Shown piece by piece: positions 47,233-58,423 of a stretch of DNA of 64,000 nt. The first letter of the stretch is position 1. Each line of letters starts with the position of its first letter. The stretch is from NCBI GenBank assembly GCA_018350325.1, contig JAEVLN010000011.1, forward strand, positions 3,096,449 to 3,160,448. The letters are read 5' to 3'. A program made the translations under genes and the position numbers. Below the pieces are notes generated by a model. That model had not been told where the DNA came from, did no database searches, and saw nothing but the letters and a program-made list of their open reading frames with translations. This stretch comes from Globodera rostochiensis. Its lineage: Eukaryota; Nematoda; Chromadorea; Rhabditida; Heteroderidae.

Positions 47233-48279
47233 CACATCCTTTCCTTTGTTTTTGTCCCGTCAGAAGAACGGACAGAAGCCACCACGTCCGCCCCCCCCCC
47301 TCCATTGCAGCAGCGAACCGATCGATTTCCACACTGCGGGTCCCTTCACATTGTGTCCATTTTAATTTTTTTTTCTTCTCGCTCAAAGGCGCTTTGTTTT
47401 GATGCTTTATATTTCCCTTTGTCTCATCGTTGTCGATATATATTAAATAATATAATTCGTGATCTACATATTTTGGTAATTTCTATCTTATCAGGGACTG
47501 GCTCGGATCCGAATAAAAATACTACCAATCGATTTCTCTCGTCGAGCCAAGTACGAATCCGTAAAAAAAAAATTATGAAAAAAGTTATGGCTCCTCAAAG
47601 TTGGCCAAAAACATAGGGGGGGGGGGGAACCCTTTTGGTCAGCATTTTTGAAAATTTTTTTATTCAAATAATTGTCTGAAAATATGTCTGTTATTTGATG
47701 CACTGACGAATTCGTCAATAAAAACTAAAAATGAGAATTTAAAGCGGTCATTGGCCCCAATCCCGACGGAGGACTTTTGGGAACTCTATTTTGCCATCTT
47801 TCGAATTTACTGAATTTTTAAACCCAAATTGGCTGATCAATACCTGCTGGGTTTTTAGTGCCTAAAATCTGGTCCCTACCGCACGAGAAAAAAACAAATT
47901 AATGTTGAACGAACGTGCCCACTCGAATTCTTACCTTTTTTCTCGAAAATCTTTATTTGGATGTAAAATATTTTTGTTATTGCTACGCATAGCGCACTCA
48001 AAAACGTGAGTAATTATTGATAATAAATAAATATATTACAATATGAACAAAATACAGCGGGACTTAGAATTTTCACAATGATCTCGAAAAGGCATCTTAA
48101 ATTATGGAAATAAGAAATTGATGGTGCATTAGATCAAAATGGAAATATGCGGAGGGTGTGGCGACTAAGTACATTGACGGTAAAATGAATGGCGCAAGCG
48201 ATTCCGGAAAAGTTAGAAAAAAATAAACACAAACAAAGTTAAATTCATGAGCCAAGTTTGAAACTCGATGTTAAAGTTT
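47233..48279. other. Convergent intergenic region
   Basis: AT-rich DNA between the methyltransferase stop and the stop of the next minus-strand gene, with a C run near 47295 and a G run near 47617. No open frame here looks coding. Confidence 0.55.
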
Positions 48280-50161
48280 TTAAAAGAACTTTCCGTAGGG
48301 AGAGGAGGCCGGGTTGGGCAGCGGAGGCCGTGGTAATATCGGTGCTTTCTGCGCTTGGACTAATGGAGGCCTCAAATTGCCTCCGATGGCTTGCACAACG
48401 GTTTGGAGCACGGTGGACGCATTTGGCGTTGTGATAACCGGTGGAGGCGAGGGATGAACGACAATATTCGGTTGTCTGAATGTCGGTGGTGGAAGATGAA
48501 GACGAGAAAACACGGGCGGTCTCGTCAAGTCCATGTGCAGCAATGATTGAGGAGGACGCTTGGTCGCATGCGAAACCATTGGAACTGCTGATGACATCAT
48601 TCCAGCTGCCTAAACGTCAGATAATGTCTTCTGATTTCAAATTGTAACCATTCAAAAGTCAAACTTAAAAGACTGACTGATTGCATTTTTTAAAATTAAA
48701 TCGTTGATTGTGATAAGTATTTAGCGAAAATGAGGACAGAACAAACACTTTTCCACCCTTTTATTGATAAATTTCTGACCTTGTTATCGTTAGATATCCT
48801 CCTTTTTATGATGTCGGGAATGGGCGGCGGTGGCGTATTTTTGATGAATTCCAAATCAACCACGACCGGCACTTCTCTTGATGAAGGCAGCTGCCCCCTT
48901 TTGCTATTCACTTTCGTTTTTGGCACATTCGTTTGCTGTGAGTTCGACATGGAAGTGCCAATAAATGGAGTATTATCCACCACTTTGTTCAGCTCGATTT
49001 GGGGCGTTTCTGGACATGGTTCAACCAGATTCAGCGATAACAATGAGACCGGCCGTTGGAGATTCATTGTTGATTGTGTTGGCATCATTTTTTGACGAGC
49101 TCTTCCAACACGACCTCCGATATTGGACTTCCTTGCCGTTCTCAGAGATCTCGGAAAGCCCTTAGTTGGCGAAAACAATTTTCCTCGTCTATTTCCTCCT
49201 CTCTCGCAAGGCTTTGAACGTTTTGAGAATTTTTTGAACGGGCTAACATCTGAAACGAAACGAATCGGGCCTTTCTGAACTGCTGCGGTCTTTAGATTCT
49301 CACAAGCGTGGCTTTGAAGGGAAGCTTGTTGATTGGCATCAGACGCAGATTGAACCTTCGAGTGTAAAGGCGGAGATGATATTAACCGATTTAGAGACGA
49401 GCATGGGAAAGATGATGCAGTATTTTCTGAATGTATATTTTACATTAAATGGAAAAATAACATACCAAGCATTGGAGGAGGGGGAGGAGGAGGCGGAACC
49501 ATAAAATCCGTTTCAGTACCGTCCAAAATCGGTGGAGGTGCCGGGGGCGGAGGAAGGAGACCATTTGAGAAAGAAAATGATCCCGAAAAGCAGGTCGCCT
49601 GGCTCGAAATCTCCATCGCGTCCGCTTCAAAATTGTCCTCAGCTTGTTGATCTGCTTGAGCCTTAGACAACCCTCCGGAGCCGATGGATTTGCTCTCATC
49701 TTTTGGCAAAACGACGCTTGGAACAGGACTGAATTTGAAATGTTATTAAAAAAGCACTGAACATAATAACCTTCGTATCCCTTTGCTCGAACATTCCTTG
49801 TCCTTTTTACCAGCGACCTGCTTCAATGACTCGAGGAAAGTTTTCATCAAATCCTCCATCTTCAATTTGTCCAATTTCTGGAGATCATCGCCGAGAAAAG
49901 TTCGTATCATTTCCTTCGAAATACCAGATATAGTGCAGAAACTTCTTAGCATTTCTTTTGTGGCGCTGTCGTCAAAGGGTGCGGCGATGTCCTCGAATTC
50001 TTTTTTGACTTTCTTAATTCGTGGATTAAATTCGACTTTGCATTTTTTGCGCGCAGTAAAAATTTATTAGAAATTCCCGAAGACAGACGACTGGCAGCGA
50101 CGCCAGCATGATTCTCCCCTAGGGGGTCAAACGTAACCGGATGAAAGTTGAACTCGTGCAT
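48280..50161 (-). CDS. Unrecognised proline-rich protein with a short helical region
   Basis: Not recognised. From ATG 50161 (MHEFNFHPVTFDPLGENHAG) the frame runs through Lys-rich text and, after an intron, a helical segment LRSFCTISGISKEMIRTFLG, then LQKLDKLKMEDLMKTFLESL. A third exon has an acidic/Gln stretch and two proline runs (LLPPPPAPPPIL and MVPPPPPPPPMLG). Further exons are Ser/Pro-rich with RRISNDNKVRNLS and IGGRVGRARQKM. The C terminus is rich in Pro (PILPRPPLPNPASSPYGKFF), with a stop at 48280. The composition suggests a disordered scaffold or nuclear regulator whose proline runs could bind SH3, WW or EVH1 domains or profilin; that is inference only. It lies 206 bp downstream of another minus-strand gene, so the two may be co-transcribed. 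Confidence 0.55.
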
Positions 50162-50367
50162 AAAGTCATTATAAATACCATCATTTCAGTGTAATTCGAT
50201 ATTATTTAAAAGGATAAATGAAATGTCATCCAAATTTGCTTTTGCTATTCACTCTGTACAAAAAATGTTTGTTTTTTTGATCACACTGAAACCTACTATT
50301 ATCCGTTGATCGAGTTCAACTGAAACTATTTATAGAGAGACGAGCACGACAATACTTTGCTTGAATT

Positions 50368-51598
50368 TTAAGAAATAAAATCGCAAATAACCGGCATAGT
50401 CGAGCAACATTCGACCGGCAAAATCGTTTCAGTAGGTTTTGCTTCCGCACCCGACGATGATGATCGATTGGTCCCAGGGGAACCTGGTGGAGTCATTGGC
50501 CCTCGTTTCATACCTCCTTGATCCGGCGTTTCTGGGTTAATTAATTTGAGCTGCATGTCGGCAGGCTCATCTTTTACGACAAACGCCACCTTGCCATCCG
50601 AACTGCTATTTTTATCGAATTCGGTCGGGCATAGCTACGATAAAACAATGCATTGACAAAAACAACAAAATTTTACTTCATATTCCGGAATTGTACAGTT
50701 GTCCAGATCAATTTTAATCCTTATTGTTGAGTAAGATTCCACACGCCCTCTTAGCATTTTGTAAGCCAATATCCGTTGCATCAAGTCATCTCTATCCAAA
50801 AAGGATTGCACCATGCTCTGGTCTTGATCTTGTCGGGCCAACTCCATTCTGTTCAACGAGCGATAGGAACCGGGCATCGGTGTTGGTGGCAGTTGCCTGC
50901 TCGAACATGGAGCATTGTCCACTTCATCGTTATCCATTTCAGTCTCTTTAATTACGTTGGTTTAGGCAATGTGAAAATTACTCAAAAATTAAAAGCTTCT
51001 TTCCATCGAAAACGGTCATACTTTTACTTTTGAGCTCTTCTTACCTTTCTTAATTTTTTTCTTGTTAGCCGTATCAAAAGCCTCAATTTCATTCAGTATT
51101 GTATCCAGCGGGTTAATTCCGTTGATTGCTTGATGTGCAACTGTGACGACAGGCTTAGTTTTATTTCTAAAACGATTCAATATAAAACCTTTTAAAAATT
51201 GTTACTTTTCTTCTAACTTTTGTAGCTTTGGTGTTAAATTTGCGACTTGTCCATTAGGCACAGACTTTTGTTTGCGTTCAATTGTTTGTTCAAATTCGTC
51301 GGGAGCATCTTTTTTCCGTTTCTTTATTGTTCCAGAAGTTGAGGCGAGACTCTGAATGTAATAAAGAGTAAGATTAATGAATTGTTGGGAAGACCCTTTG
51401 CTGTTTCCCATCAGAAAGATCTTGCCCGTCAGCATCAGCCTTTCGTCCATCAGTCCCGTTCTGATGCTGCCCTTCTTTTTTCTTCATTGCAGCAACTGAA
51501 TTTGGCGCCGGAAAGGCCGTTTCCTTCTTACAAATAGTTCTAGCTGATGTTGTTGGATAAGATATTTGTTTTCGTGATGGGTTTTTTCGGCTTATCAT
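50368..51598 (-). CDS. Unrecognised charged, serine/proline-rich (probably nuclear) protein
   Basis: Not recognised. It starts at ATG 51598 (MISRKNPSRKQISYPTTSAR). Early exons are basic and contain TIKKRKKDAPDEFEQTIERK, a plausible nuclear-localisation signal. The middle has NPLDTILNEIEAFDTANKKK, the most conserved-looking part is LDRDDLMQRILAYKMLRGRV, followed by TIRIKIDLDNCTIPEYE. The C-terminal exon has AFVVKDEPADMQLKLI (VKDEP resembles a sumoylation consensus) and MTPPGSPGTNRSSSSG. The stop at 50368 follows PVICDFIS. Multiple short exons with consistent frames support a real gene. Function cannot be given. Confidence 0.55.
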
Positions 51599-51899
51599 GA
51601 TGTGAAACAAATATTTATAAAGTCAATCATATTTGTTTAGCTTAAACCTCAAATCGGAAATGTTTGGTCTTTACTTCCCTTCCAATAAATAGAAGTTATT
51701 GTATGCAAAGCAGTTGGGCAAGGACCCATTAACAAAAATGGCATTTCCTATTAAGAAGCTTAGTAGTTAAAGAAAATAAGGAGGTAAAGTTTGACTGGTC
51801 CCTACAACATTTTTATAATTTCTTTATGGTGGCAGAACGCCAAGATTTATTGTACCAAACATTTTGTTCAAATAATTCGCTTTTTTTTTTTGCCATCTA

Positions 51900-52495
51900 T
51901 TGGGTTGAGTAATATAAGTGCTGTCGGTTTTTTTTCACATTTTATATTGCACAAAAATAACAAAAAGGGACACCGAATCAATCAATAATATATTCCCCCG
52001 CATTGTTCACGATCTCCTCCCAACGCCCGGGTAGTTTTTCGATCCCTCTTTTGAAAAAAATGGGCGGTTTGGACGCGAAGAATTCGTCAAGCCAATTTTG
52101 GAGTGCCGCGGCATTTTCGAGGGTCACTCCAGAGAGGGCATTGGACAGGGACCTGAAAAGGTGGTAGTCGCTTGGAGCCACATCCGGATTATAGGGCGGA
52201 TGTGGCAAAACTTACCCAGCCCAGCTCTTGGAGTGCAATTTTTGTCATGTTGGCGCAAACCATTCAAACGCTCTTCATCAAAGGCCGATCGCCGACCAGT
52301 GTGCGGTGTGTTTTTGAGGTCAAAAACCCCCTCCCTAAACCGCACAAACCATCGTTGTGCAGTCCTTTCATTCGTTGCACCTTCTCCGTACACGGCACAA
52401 ATGTTTTGAGACGCTTCCGACGCCTTAGAACCTTTGTTGAACTCAAACAAAAAGAGGTACCGGAAGTGCTCGTTTTTGTCGACTTGTGGCTCCAT
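51900..52495 (-). pseudogene. Internally deleted mariner transposon
   Basis: The minus strand from ATG 52495 encodes the mariner N-terminal helix-turn-helix region (FRYLFLFEFNKGSKASEASQ, ERTAQRWFVRFREG, GRRSAFDEERL). After a deletion and frame break it encodes the C-terminal catalytic end (PHPPYNPDVAPSDYHLFRSL and ALQNWLDEFFASKPP), with a stop near 51978. The catalytic-core middle is missing, so it cannot be active. At the 3' side TTGGGTTGAGTAATATAAGT from 51900, preceded by TA (51898-51899), is a typical mariner terminal inverted repeat. I found no matching repeat upstream of 52495. Confidence 0.85.
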
Positions 52496-52881
52496 ATTTA
52501 AAAATCAACAAATTTGCTAAACGTCAATGGAATTCGCTGATTCACAGTGCATTCGATAGAGAAAAGAATGGGCTTCCCCCTCCCCATGATTTTGTTAACT
52601 TTGAGGAGCTGTATCTCGGCTTACAATTCGATTTCTCTTGACAAGGATACTTTCAGGAAAAACAAAAGTTTTTGAGTTCTTCATTCGAAATTTTAAACTT
52701 ATTTTGTTATGAAAATTGCACCAACCAAGAAAAAGACTGGGTCGGAATTCTGAGCCCAAAAAGGTCGGAATTCGGGGTATGTACCTATCTATGACCGATA
52801 TTTATCCTACGAAGTTTTGTTTCGTGGTCAAATTGTGTCGCGGTTTAAAAAGTTTGATTTCTTTTTAATGCTTTCCCAGGT

Positions 52882-54483
52882 ATGAATGAGTTTACAACTT
52901 CAGCAATTGCGCTTTTGAGTCGATATTCGGTAAATAAAAAGAGTGTAAATGCATTAAACATAGCTTTTTTAGAATAGTCTTCTGAAGAAAGACAGCGAGG
53001 CAGCACTCAGCGGTGAAGTTTTTGGCGACGAAAGAAAGGCTGGGAATATCGTCGGGACCTTAATTACATTTATTGATTCGTTTGAAGAAAAAGGTATTTT
53101 AAAAATAAACACAATTAAGATTTAAATCCAGAATTAAGAGTATTTGGTGCGAGGCCTTTATCGGCTGAATGGTTCTTTGGCTATGCAACAAAATTCACTC
53201 AATATAATCGAAAATGCTAAAGGGAGCCAATTGGTTTGTTTCAGCCTTAATCATCCTTTAATTCCAGAGTCGGGTCTTATGCTGCCTGAATCGGGGGACC
53301 TCTAAAGCCCGATTCTCGCAATTTTGTTAAAATTTTTAGAAACTTTACTTCATTTACGAACTCAGCGCAGAAGACAAGGCATCCTGCATCAAAACCCTTT
53401 TACGTAAAATGCCCGACACGCTCTTCCCGCATTGCCAGCGTGTTGCACTGCTCGACCTTGCTGGTTCGTTAGTAGTATAGTAGGTTTTGGCAACGAGTAA
53501 TTGGAAAGTATTTAATAAAATGATAATGATGAAAGTATTAAATATCAGCAAAATACAGCTTCATTTACAGTTAACTAATGACTTTTAAGGTCACATTTTT
53601 TTAATACAAAATATTTGTTCTTTAGACATGGCAAAGCATCTGGAAAGCGAAGAAAGAATTTTCAAGGCTCTCCAAATTCTCGTTTACTTCATCCCAGAAA
53701 CGCATAAGATATGTCTGGAGAGTTTGTTGATACATTTGAAGGCAGTGACAGCTCATTCCGATGAAAACAAAATGGACGAAGCCAACCTTAGTCTTCTCTT
53801 TTCTTCTTATATTTTCCCAGTTTTGCAGGTACAATGCCTGAAGAATGTTGTTTATGATTGATTAGTTGACAATTTTTGATTTAGAATTACGACTCAATTG
53901 AAAAAGCGAAGGAGGAAATCGAGCAATTTGGTCGTTTATTTCCGATTTTGCTCAGACACATCGAACATTTGTTTAAACTGTCCGACGAACTGGTTCAGAA
54001 TCTTGACGCATCTTTGATCAAAAAAATGTCAGAGCATAATGGCAGTGCAAACACAACGTTCTCTCCATTGCTGGTTGGTTTTCTTTTTTATGTTCTTTTT
54101 GCAACAAAATTTCCGTTAAGCAAACTCCGTCCAGAATTTCTAAGACTACGAGTAAGGACGAAGACGACTCGGGTGGAGTTGTTGCTTCTAAAAATATAAC
54201 CAACAGCCAAATTCAGAAGTTGTGATGGTTCAGTCTTGCTCGAAGAGAGTGCTGACGCCGACTCGTTCCACCACTGACTTAGAAGTGGCGAAGTTAGCCG
54301 CCAAAATCGCATCGATGGAGGAAGGTGCGACGAAGAAGCGATTGTTGAACAAAATGGTGTCAGTACAGCGGCAGAAACTGGGCATTAGGAATAGGTCCAT
54401 CCTTAAGGTTGTCTTTATTTTATTTACACACAACATTACTTAATTCATTTTTGTTTCAGCGTGCTCTTAACCGGAATAATTGA
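52882..54483 (+). CDS. RhoGAP-domain protein
   Basis: GTPase-activating protein for a Rho-family GTPase. TTTCCCAG immediately precedes ATG 52882, a likely trans-splice site. The RhoGAP domain fills the first half: VRGLYRLNGSLAMQQ (arginine finger and surrounding motif), CIKTLLRKMPDTLFPHCQRV, LQILVYFIPETHKICLESLL and AHSDENKMDEANLSLLFSSY with the NKM-xxx-NL signature. After it come EQFGRLFPILLRHIEHLFKL and a basic, Ser/Thr-rich tail with RVLTPTRSTTDLEVAKLAAK, ending RALNRNN (stop 54481-54483). The layout of an N-terminal GAP domain and a disordered basic tail resembles ARHGAP11/19 proteins, but the subfamily is uncertain. The fucosidase start lies 257 bp downstream. Confidence 0.85.
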
Positions 54484-54740
54484 TCGCATTTTTGCACTTT
54501 GAATTGAATTGCCTCGAATCTCAGCGATGTCTTATCTTTTTCCACGAAATCACTTTTGCAAAAACAAAGAAATTATGATAAAAACAAATGATTAAAAGTC
54601 TGTTCTGATTGACAGTGGCGACGGCCGACCCCCCCCCCCCCCCCCCGTCCATAATAATCGCTTATCACTTCTTCCACATATTGTACCAAACAAAGTCCCA
54701 CATTCACGAGTTAATTCGAATTAAATTTTCCCGAACTAAA

Positions 54741-57327
54741 ATGTTTGCTATTGCCGGACTTCTTGTTATCCTTTTTTGTTCCTTCCAAGCGGTCCTTTCG
54801 GGTTATAAGGTTCAATTAACTTTGATGCATTGTTTCAAATGGCTCTTTTAGCCAGATTGGGCATCGATAGACTCACGGCCGTTGCCTGTGTGGTATGACG
54901 AAGCTAAATTTGGCATTTTCTCGCATTGGGGAGTGTATTCGGTTCCGGCATTTGGGTCCGAATGGGTAAAAAAATCGCAAATGATTACCCACCGGTTATT
55001 GGATTCGGTTAAGTTTTGGTGGTATTGGAAGGGGCAACACGATCCCAAATATGAACAATTTGTTGAAAAGCATTATCCAAATGGTACGACTTATGCCGAC
55101 TTTGCAAAATTTGTATGAAATTTAATAGCCACCTTTGTAAAATTTCATTGGTTTTTAAGTTCACCGCTGCTGACTTTGACGCCAACAATTACGCTGAAAT
55201 CGTCAAAGCGTCGGGTGCTCGGTGAGAGCGTTTGAATCTTCAGACTTTTAGGGGGGTGGGGATAAAGTCAATTACCGAAACTTTAATTCAAATGAGTGCT
55301 TATAAATAGAGACCAATCGAGATTCTCGATCGGTCCTCAAGTCCGGGCTCTACTTATAAATACGTTTATGGTATCTGATAGTGAACGTTTTCGACATCCA
55401 TTTTCAGATACTTTGTGCTGACTTCAAAACACCACGAGGGCTTCACGGTGTTCGATTGTTTTCCGAAGATAATTTCGTCTAATTTTCAGTTGTGGCCCAG
55501 CACAACTTCTTGGAATTGGAATGCCGTCGATGTACTCATTTTTTTCGCTGTTTTGCGTCTTAATTTCGCATCATTCTCAGGTCGGTCCTCACCGGGACTT
55601 GGTGAAGGCGTTCTCTGAGGCGACGCGCGCCCAAAATGTCCATTTTGGACTTTATTTTTCACTCTTCGATTGGTTCCACCCACTGTACCTCAACGATATC
55701 AAAACGTAATGCGATTGGTCATTGACTTAATGAGAATTTTGCGTTTTAATTGTTTAAGGCACAGAACGGACTTCGTGCAGGCACATTTAAGGCATTGGAC
55801 AGTCGGGGTCACTCTCTCTGTCCCTTTAGTCAGTTTCATTTCCGCAGCTGTTGGAGATAGTGAACGAATACCACCCAGAAGTCATCTGGAGCGACGGGGT
55901 TTTTATCACCATAAAATTGCCATTTCTACGAACATTTTGAAAAAAAGGACTGGGAACAGCCAGACACGTATTGGCGCTCTAAAGAATTCCTCGCATGGCT
56001 TTACAACGAAAGGCCGGTGTTCTGCCTGTCCCATTCATCTCATTAGAATATTTAGTCCGGTGAAGGAGAAAGTGGTCGTCAATGATCGTTGGGGCCGTGG
56101 AATATCCGGAAAGCATGGAGGCTTTCTGACTTACCAGGACCATTATGGTCGGGCGGATTGATTCAATTTTCGTGTCCAAACGAAGATATGTTTTCAGATC
56201 CTGGCCGTTTGTTGTCTCGAAAGTGGGAAAATTGTCTGACCGTATGAATGGCATGTGTCTGTCCGGTGTGTTTATTGCCCAATTTTAGTTGGACAAACGT
56301 TCGTGGGGCTATCGTCGATATCTGAAGGCATTTCTATTTAAATCTGTTGATAAAAAAACAATTAATTGAAGCCTTCGGACGTCCTTTCGTTGGCCGAATT
56401 GATCAGTCAATTGGCTCGTACAATTTCTTGCGGAGGGAATATGCTGCTCAATGTGGGCCCCGACCACACCGGTCGCATTGTGCCCATTTTCGAGCAGAGA
56501 CTTCGCGAATTTGGCCAATGGGTTACAAGAAACACAGAAGCCATTTACGGGAGGCAAAGATTGCTTTTATTTTCTTAATTGGCTTCGTCCCCCAATTACA
56601 CGTTTAGCAAAGCGTGGGTCCACCAGAGCGACGGACCCACAATTTGGTTTTGTGACCGGTTTATTGTGCATTTATCGAATTTGGTACAGGTACACGAGTC
56701 AAATGCGAAACTCGACCGAATTGAGTCCGCATCGGATGTACAACCCGCAAGAAACATTCAATACAGTACAACAAATAGTGCCAGTCCGTCAAACTTCCAA
56801 TAATTTTCAGATTGTTTATGCCTTTATGCTTTCCATTCCCCGAACGGGGCGTATCAAATTCCCCTCCGTTCATCTTACAGACAAAGTAAGTTCAACTAGT
56901 TCAGACGTTTATTCGTACTTCCGTACATTTTCCAATTCTTCTGAAGACCGTCGTCAGCATCGTCGGCACGTCGACCAAAGTTCCCTACAAAAAAGGCGAG
57001 ACTTCACTTTCAGTCGACATCAGCGGCATTCCGTGGCAAGACTTGCCCAGTACGGTGTCCATCGTGTTAAAGATCGAATTCGCTGCAAGTTCTCAGGTGA
57101 TGGGCGAAAATTTAGATTAATAATGTATTATTTAATTTGTTTAGATAAATCCACTGAGGACGGCAACAGAATCGGATTCAAGCGGAGACGACGACGACGC
57201 AAGCAGCATTGAGGAAGCGAATAATGCTGTTAGTGGCAAAGAGAATAGTGCTCTCAGAACGCGAGGACAGGACGAGGGAAGGCGATACGGACAAATGATG
57301 GAGTTGGTGTCGGCGACCGACGAATAG
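54741..57327 (+). CDS. Alpha-L-fucosidase (GH29)
   Basis: Lysosomal or secreted glycosidase that removes alpha-linked fucose from glycans. Signal peptide [16 protein letters not shown], then the conserved GH29 start [20 protein letters not shown]. Further signatures are [27 protein letters not shown] and VIWSDGDWE, where the aspartate of WSDG fits the catalytic nucleophile. Next come [29 protein letters not shown] and EAIYGSKAWVHQ. The C-terminal beta domain follows ([28 protein letters not shown]). The end is an unusual acidic/serine tail ([19 protein letters not shown]) absent from typical fucosidases; the stop codon (57325-57327) directly abuts a minisatellite. Intron 56554-56607 begins with GC. 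The middle has an extra segment of about 35 residues around [20 protein letters not shown]. Confidence 0.92.
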
Positions 57328-57985
57328 GGGAAAAGTGGAAGAGACAGACGGGGGGGGGGGGAGGCGAAGTAGGGGAAAGTGGGAGACAGAACGGAGGGGG
57401 GGAGGCGAGTAGGGGAAGTGGAAGAGACAGAACGGGGGGGGGGGGAGGCGAGTAGGGGAAAGTGGGAGACAGAACGAGGGGGGGAGGCGAGTAGGGGAAA
57501 GTGGAAGAGACAAAACGGGGGGGGGGGGAGGCGATAGGGGAAAGTGGAAGAGACAGAACGGGGGGGGGGGAGGCGAGTAGGGGAAAGTGGAAGGACAGAA
57601 CGGGGGGGGGAGGCGAGTAGGGGAAAGTGGAAGAGACAGAACGGGGGGGGAGCGAGTAGGGGAAAGTGGAAGAGACAGAACGGGGGGGGGGAGGCGAGTA
57701 GGGGAAAGTGGAGAGACAGAACGGGGGGGGGGGAGGCGAGTAGGGGAAAATGGAAGAGACAGAACGGGGGGGGAGGCGAGTAGGGGAAAGTGGAAGAGAC
57801 AAAACGGGGGGGGGGGGAGGCGAGTAGGGAAAGTGGAAGAGACAGAACGGGGGGGGGGAGGCGAGTAGGGGAAAGTGGAAGAGACAGACGGGGGGGGGGA
57901 GGCAGTAGGGGAAAGTGGAAGAGACAGAACGGAGGGGGGGAGGCGAGTAGGGGAAAGTGGAAGAGACAAAACGGGGGGAGGGGGA
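57328..57985. repeat. About 41-bp poly-G minisatellite in the fucosidase 3' UTR
   Basis: About fifteen tandem units built on GAGTAGGGGAAAGTGGAAGA plus GACAGAACG and a G run of 7-12. Unit length varies mainly through the G run. The first unit begins at or inside the fucosidase stop codon (GAATAGGGG versus GAGTAGGGG in the units), so the array is probably transcribed. Each unit offers G-quadruplex-forming runs in the transcript. Open frames across it on both strands are artefacts of composition. Confidence 0.95.
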
Positions 57986-58423
57986 GGGAAGGGGCGGACG
58001 ATGGATGGAATGGAGCGATGTGTGGCAGGGGAAGATACACATAACGCCTAATCAATTGTATTCTGTCCGGTGCTCAACTTGCTGCAGTTTTTATTTTGTC
58101 ATTTTTAACTCTGCGGATTTTTGGTAAACTTTTTTTGTTTATTTTTAATTATGAATTACTGATGGATGAATGCTTCGTCCATAAACATTCATTCCTATTC
58201 CCTCACCCCTTCTTTTAACGGACTGATCAAAGAGTCTTTCTGGACCGTATGAAAGCCTATGGAGAAGGCGAGGGACAGTTTTCATCAATGGAGTAAGGTG
58301 GAACCCTCCCGCACCCCACCCAATTCCTTACCCATTCGGTCAGCGGCAAAAGCGATGGGACGGATAGAAAGTAACCATCAAGGTTATTGGAGGTGATGTG
58401 GCGAGTCCAACAAAAATTCTCTG
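57986..58423. other. Intergenic region upstream of the DENN gene
   Basis: Unique, moderately AT-rich sequence without a recognised gene. An upstream exon of the DENN gene could lie here, but I could not join one in frame. Confidence 0.5.

Noticed and set aside
57141..58055. Three long proline-rich frames on the minus strand
   Set aside because: They are translations of the poly-G minisatellite; no start, splice or similarity support, and variable G runs would break any frame between alleles.
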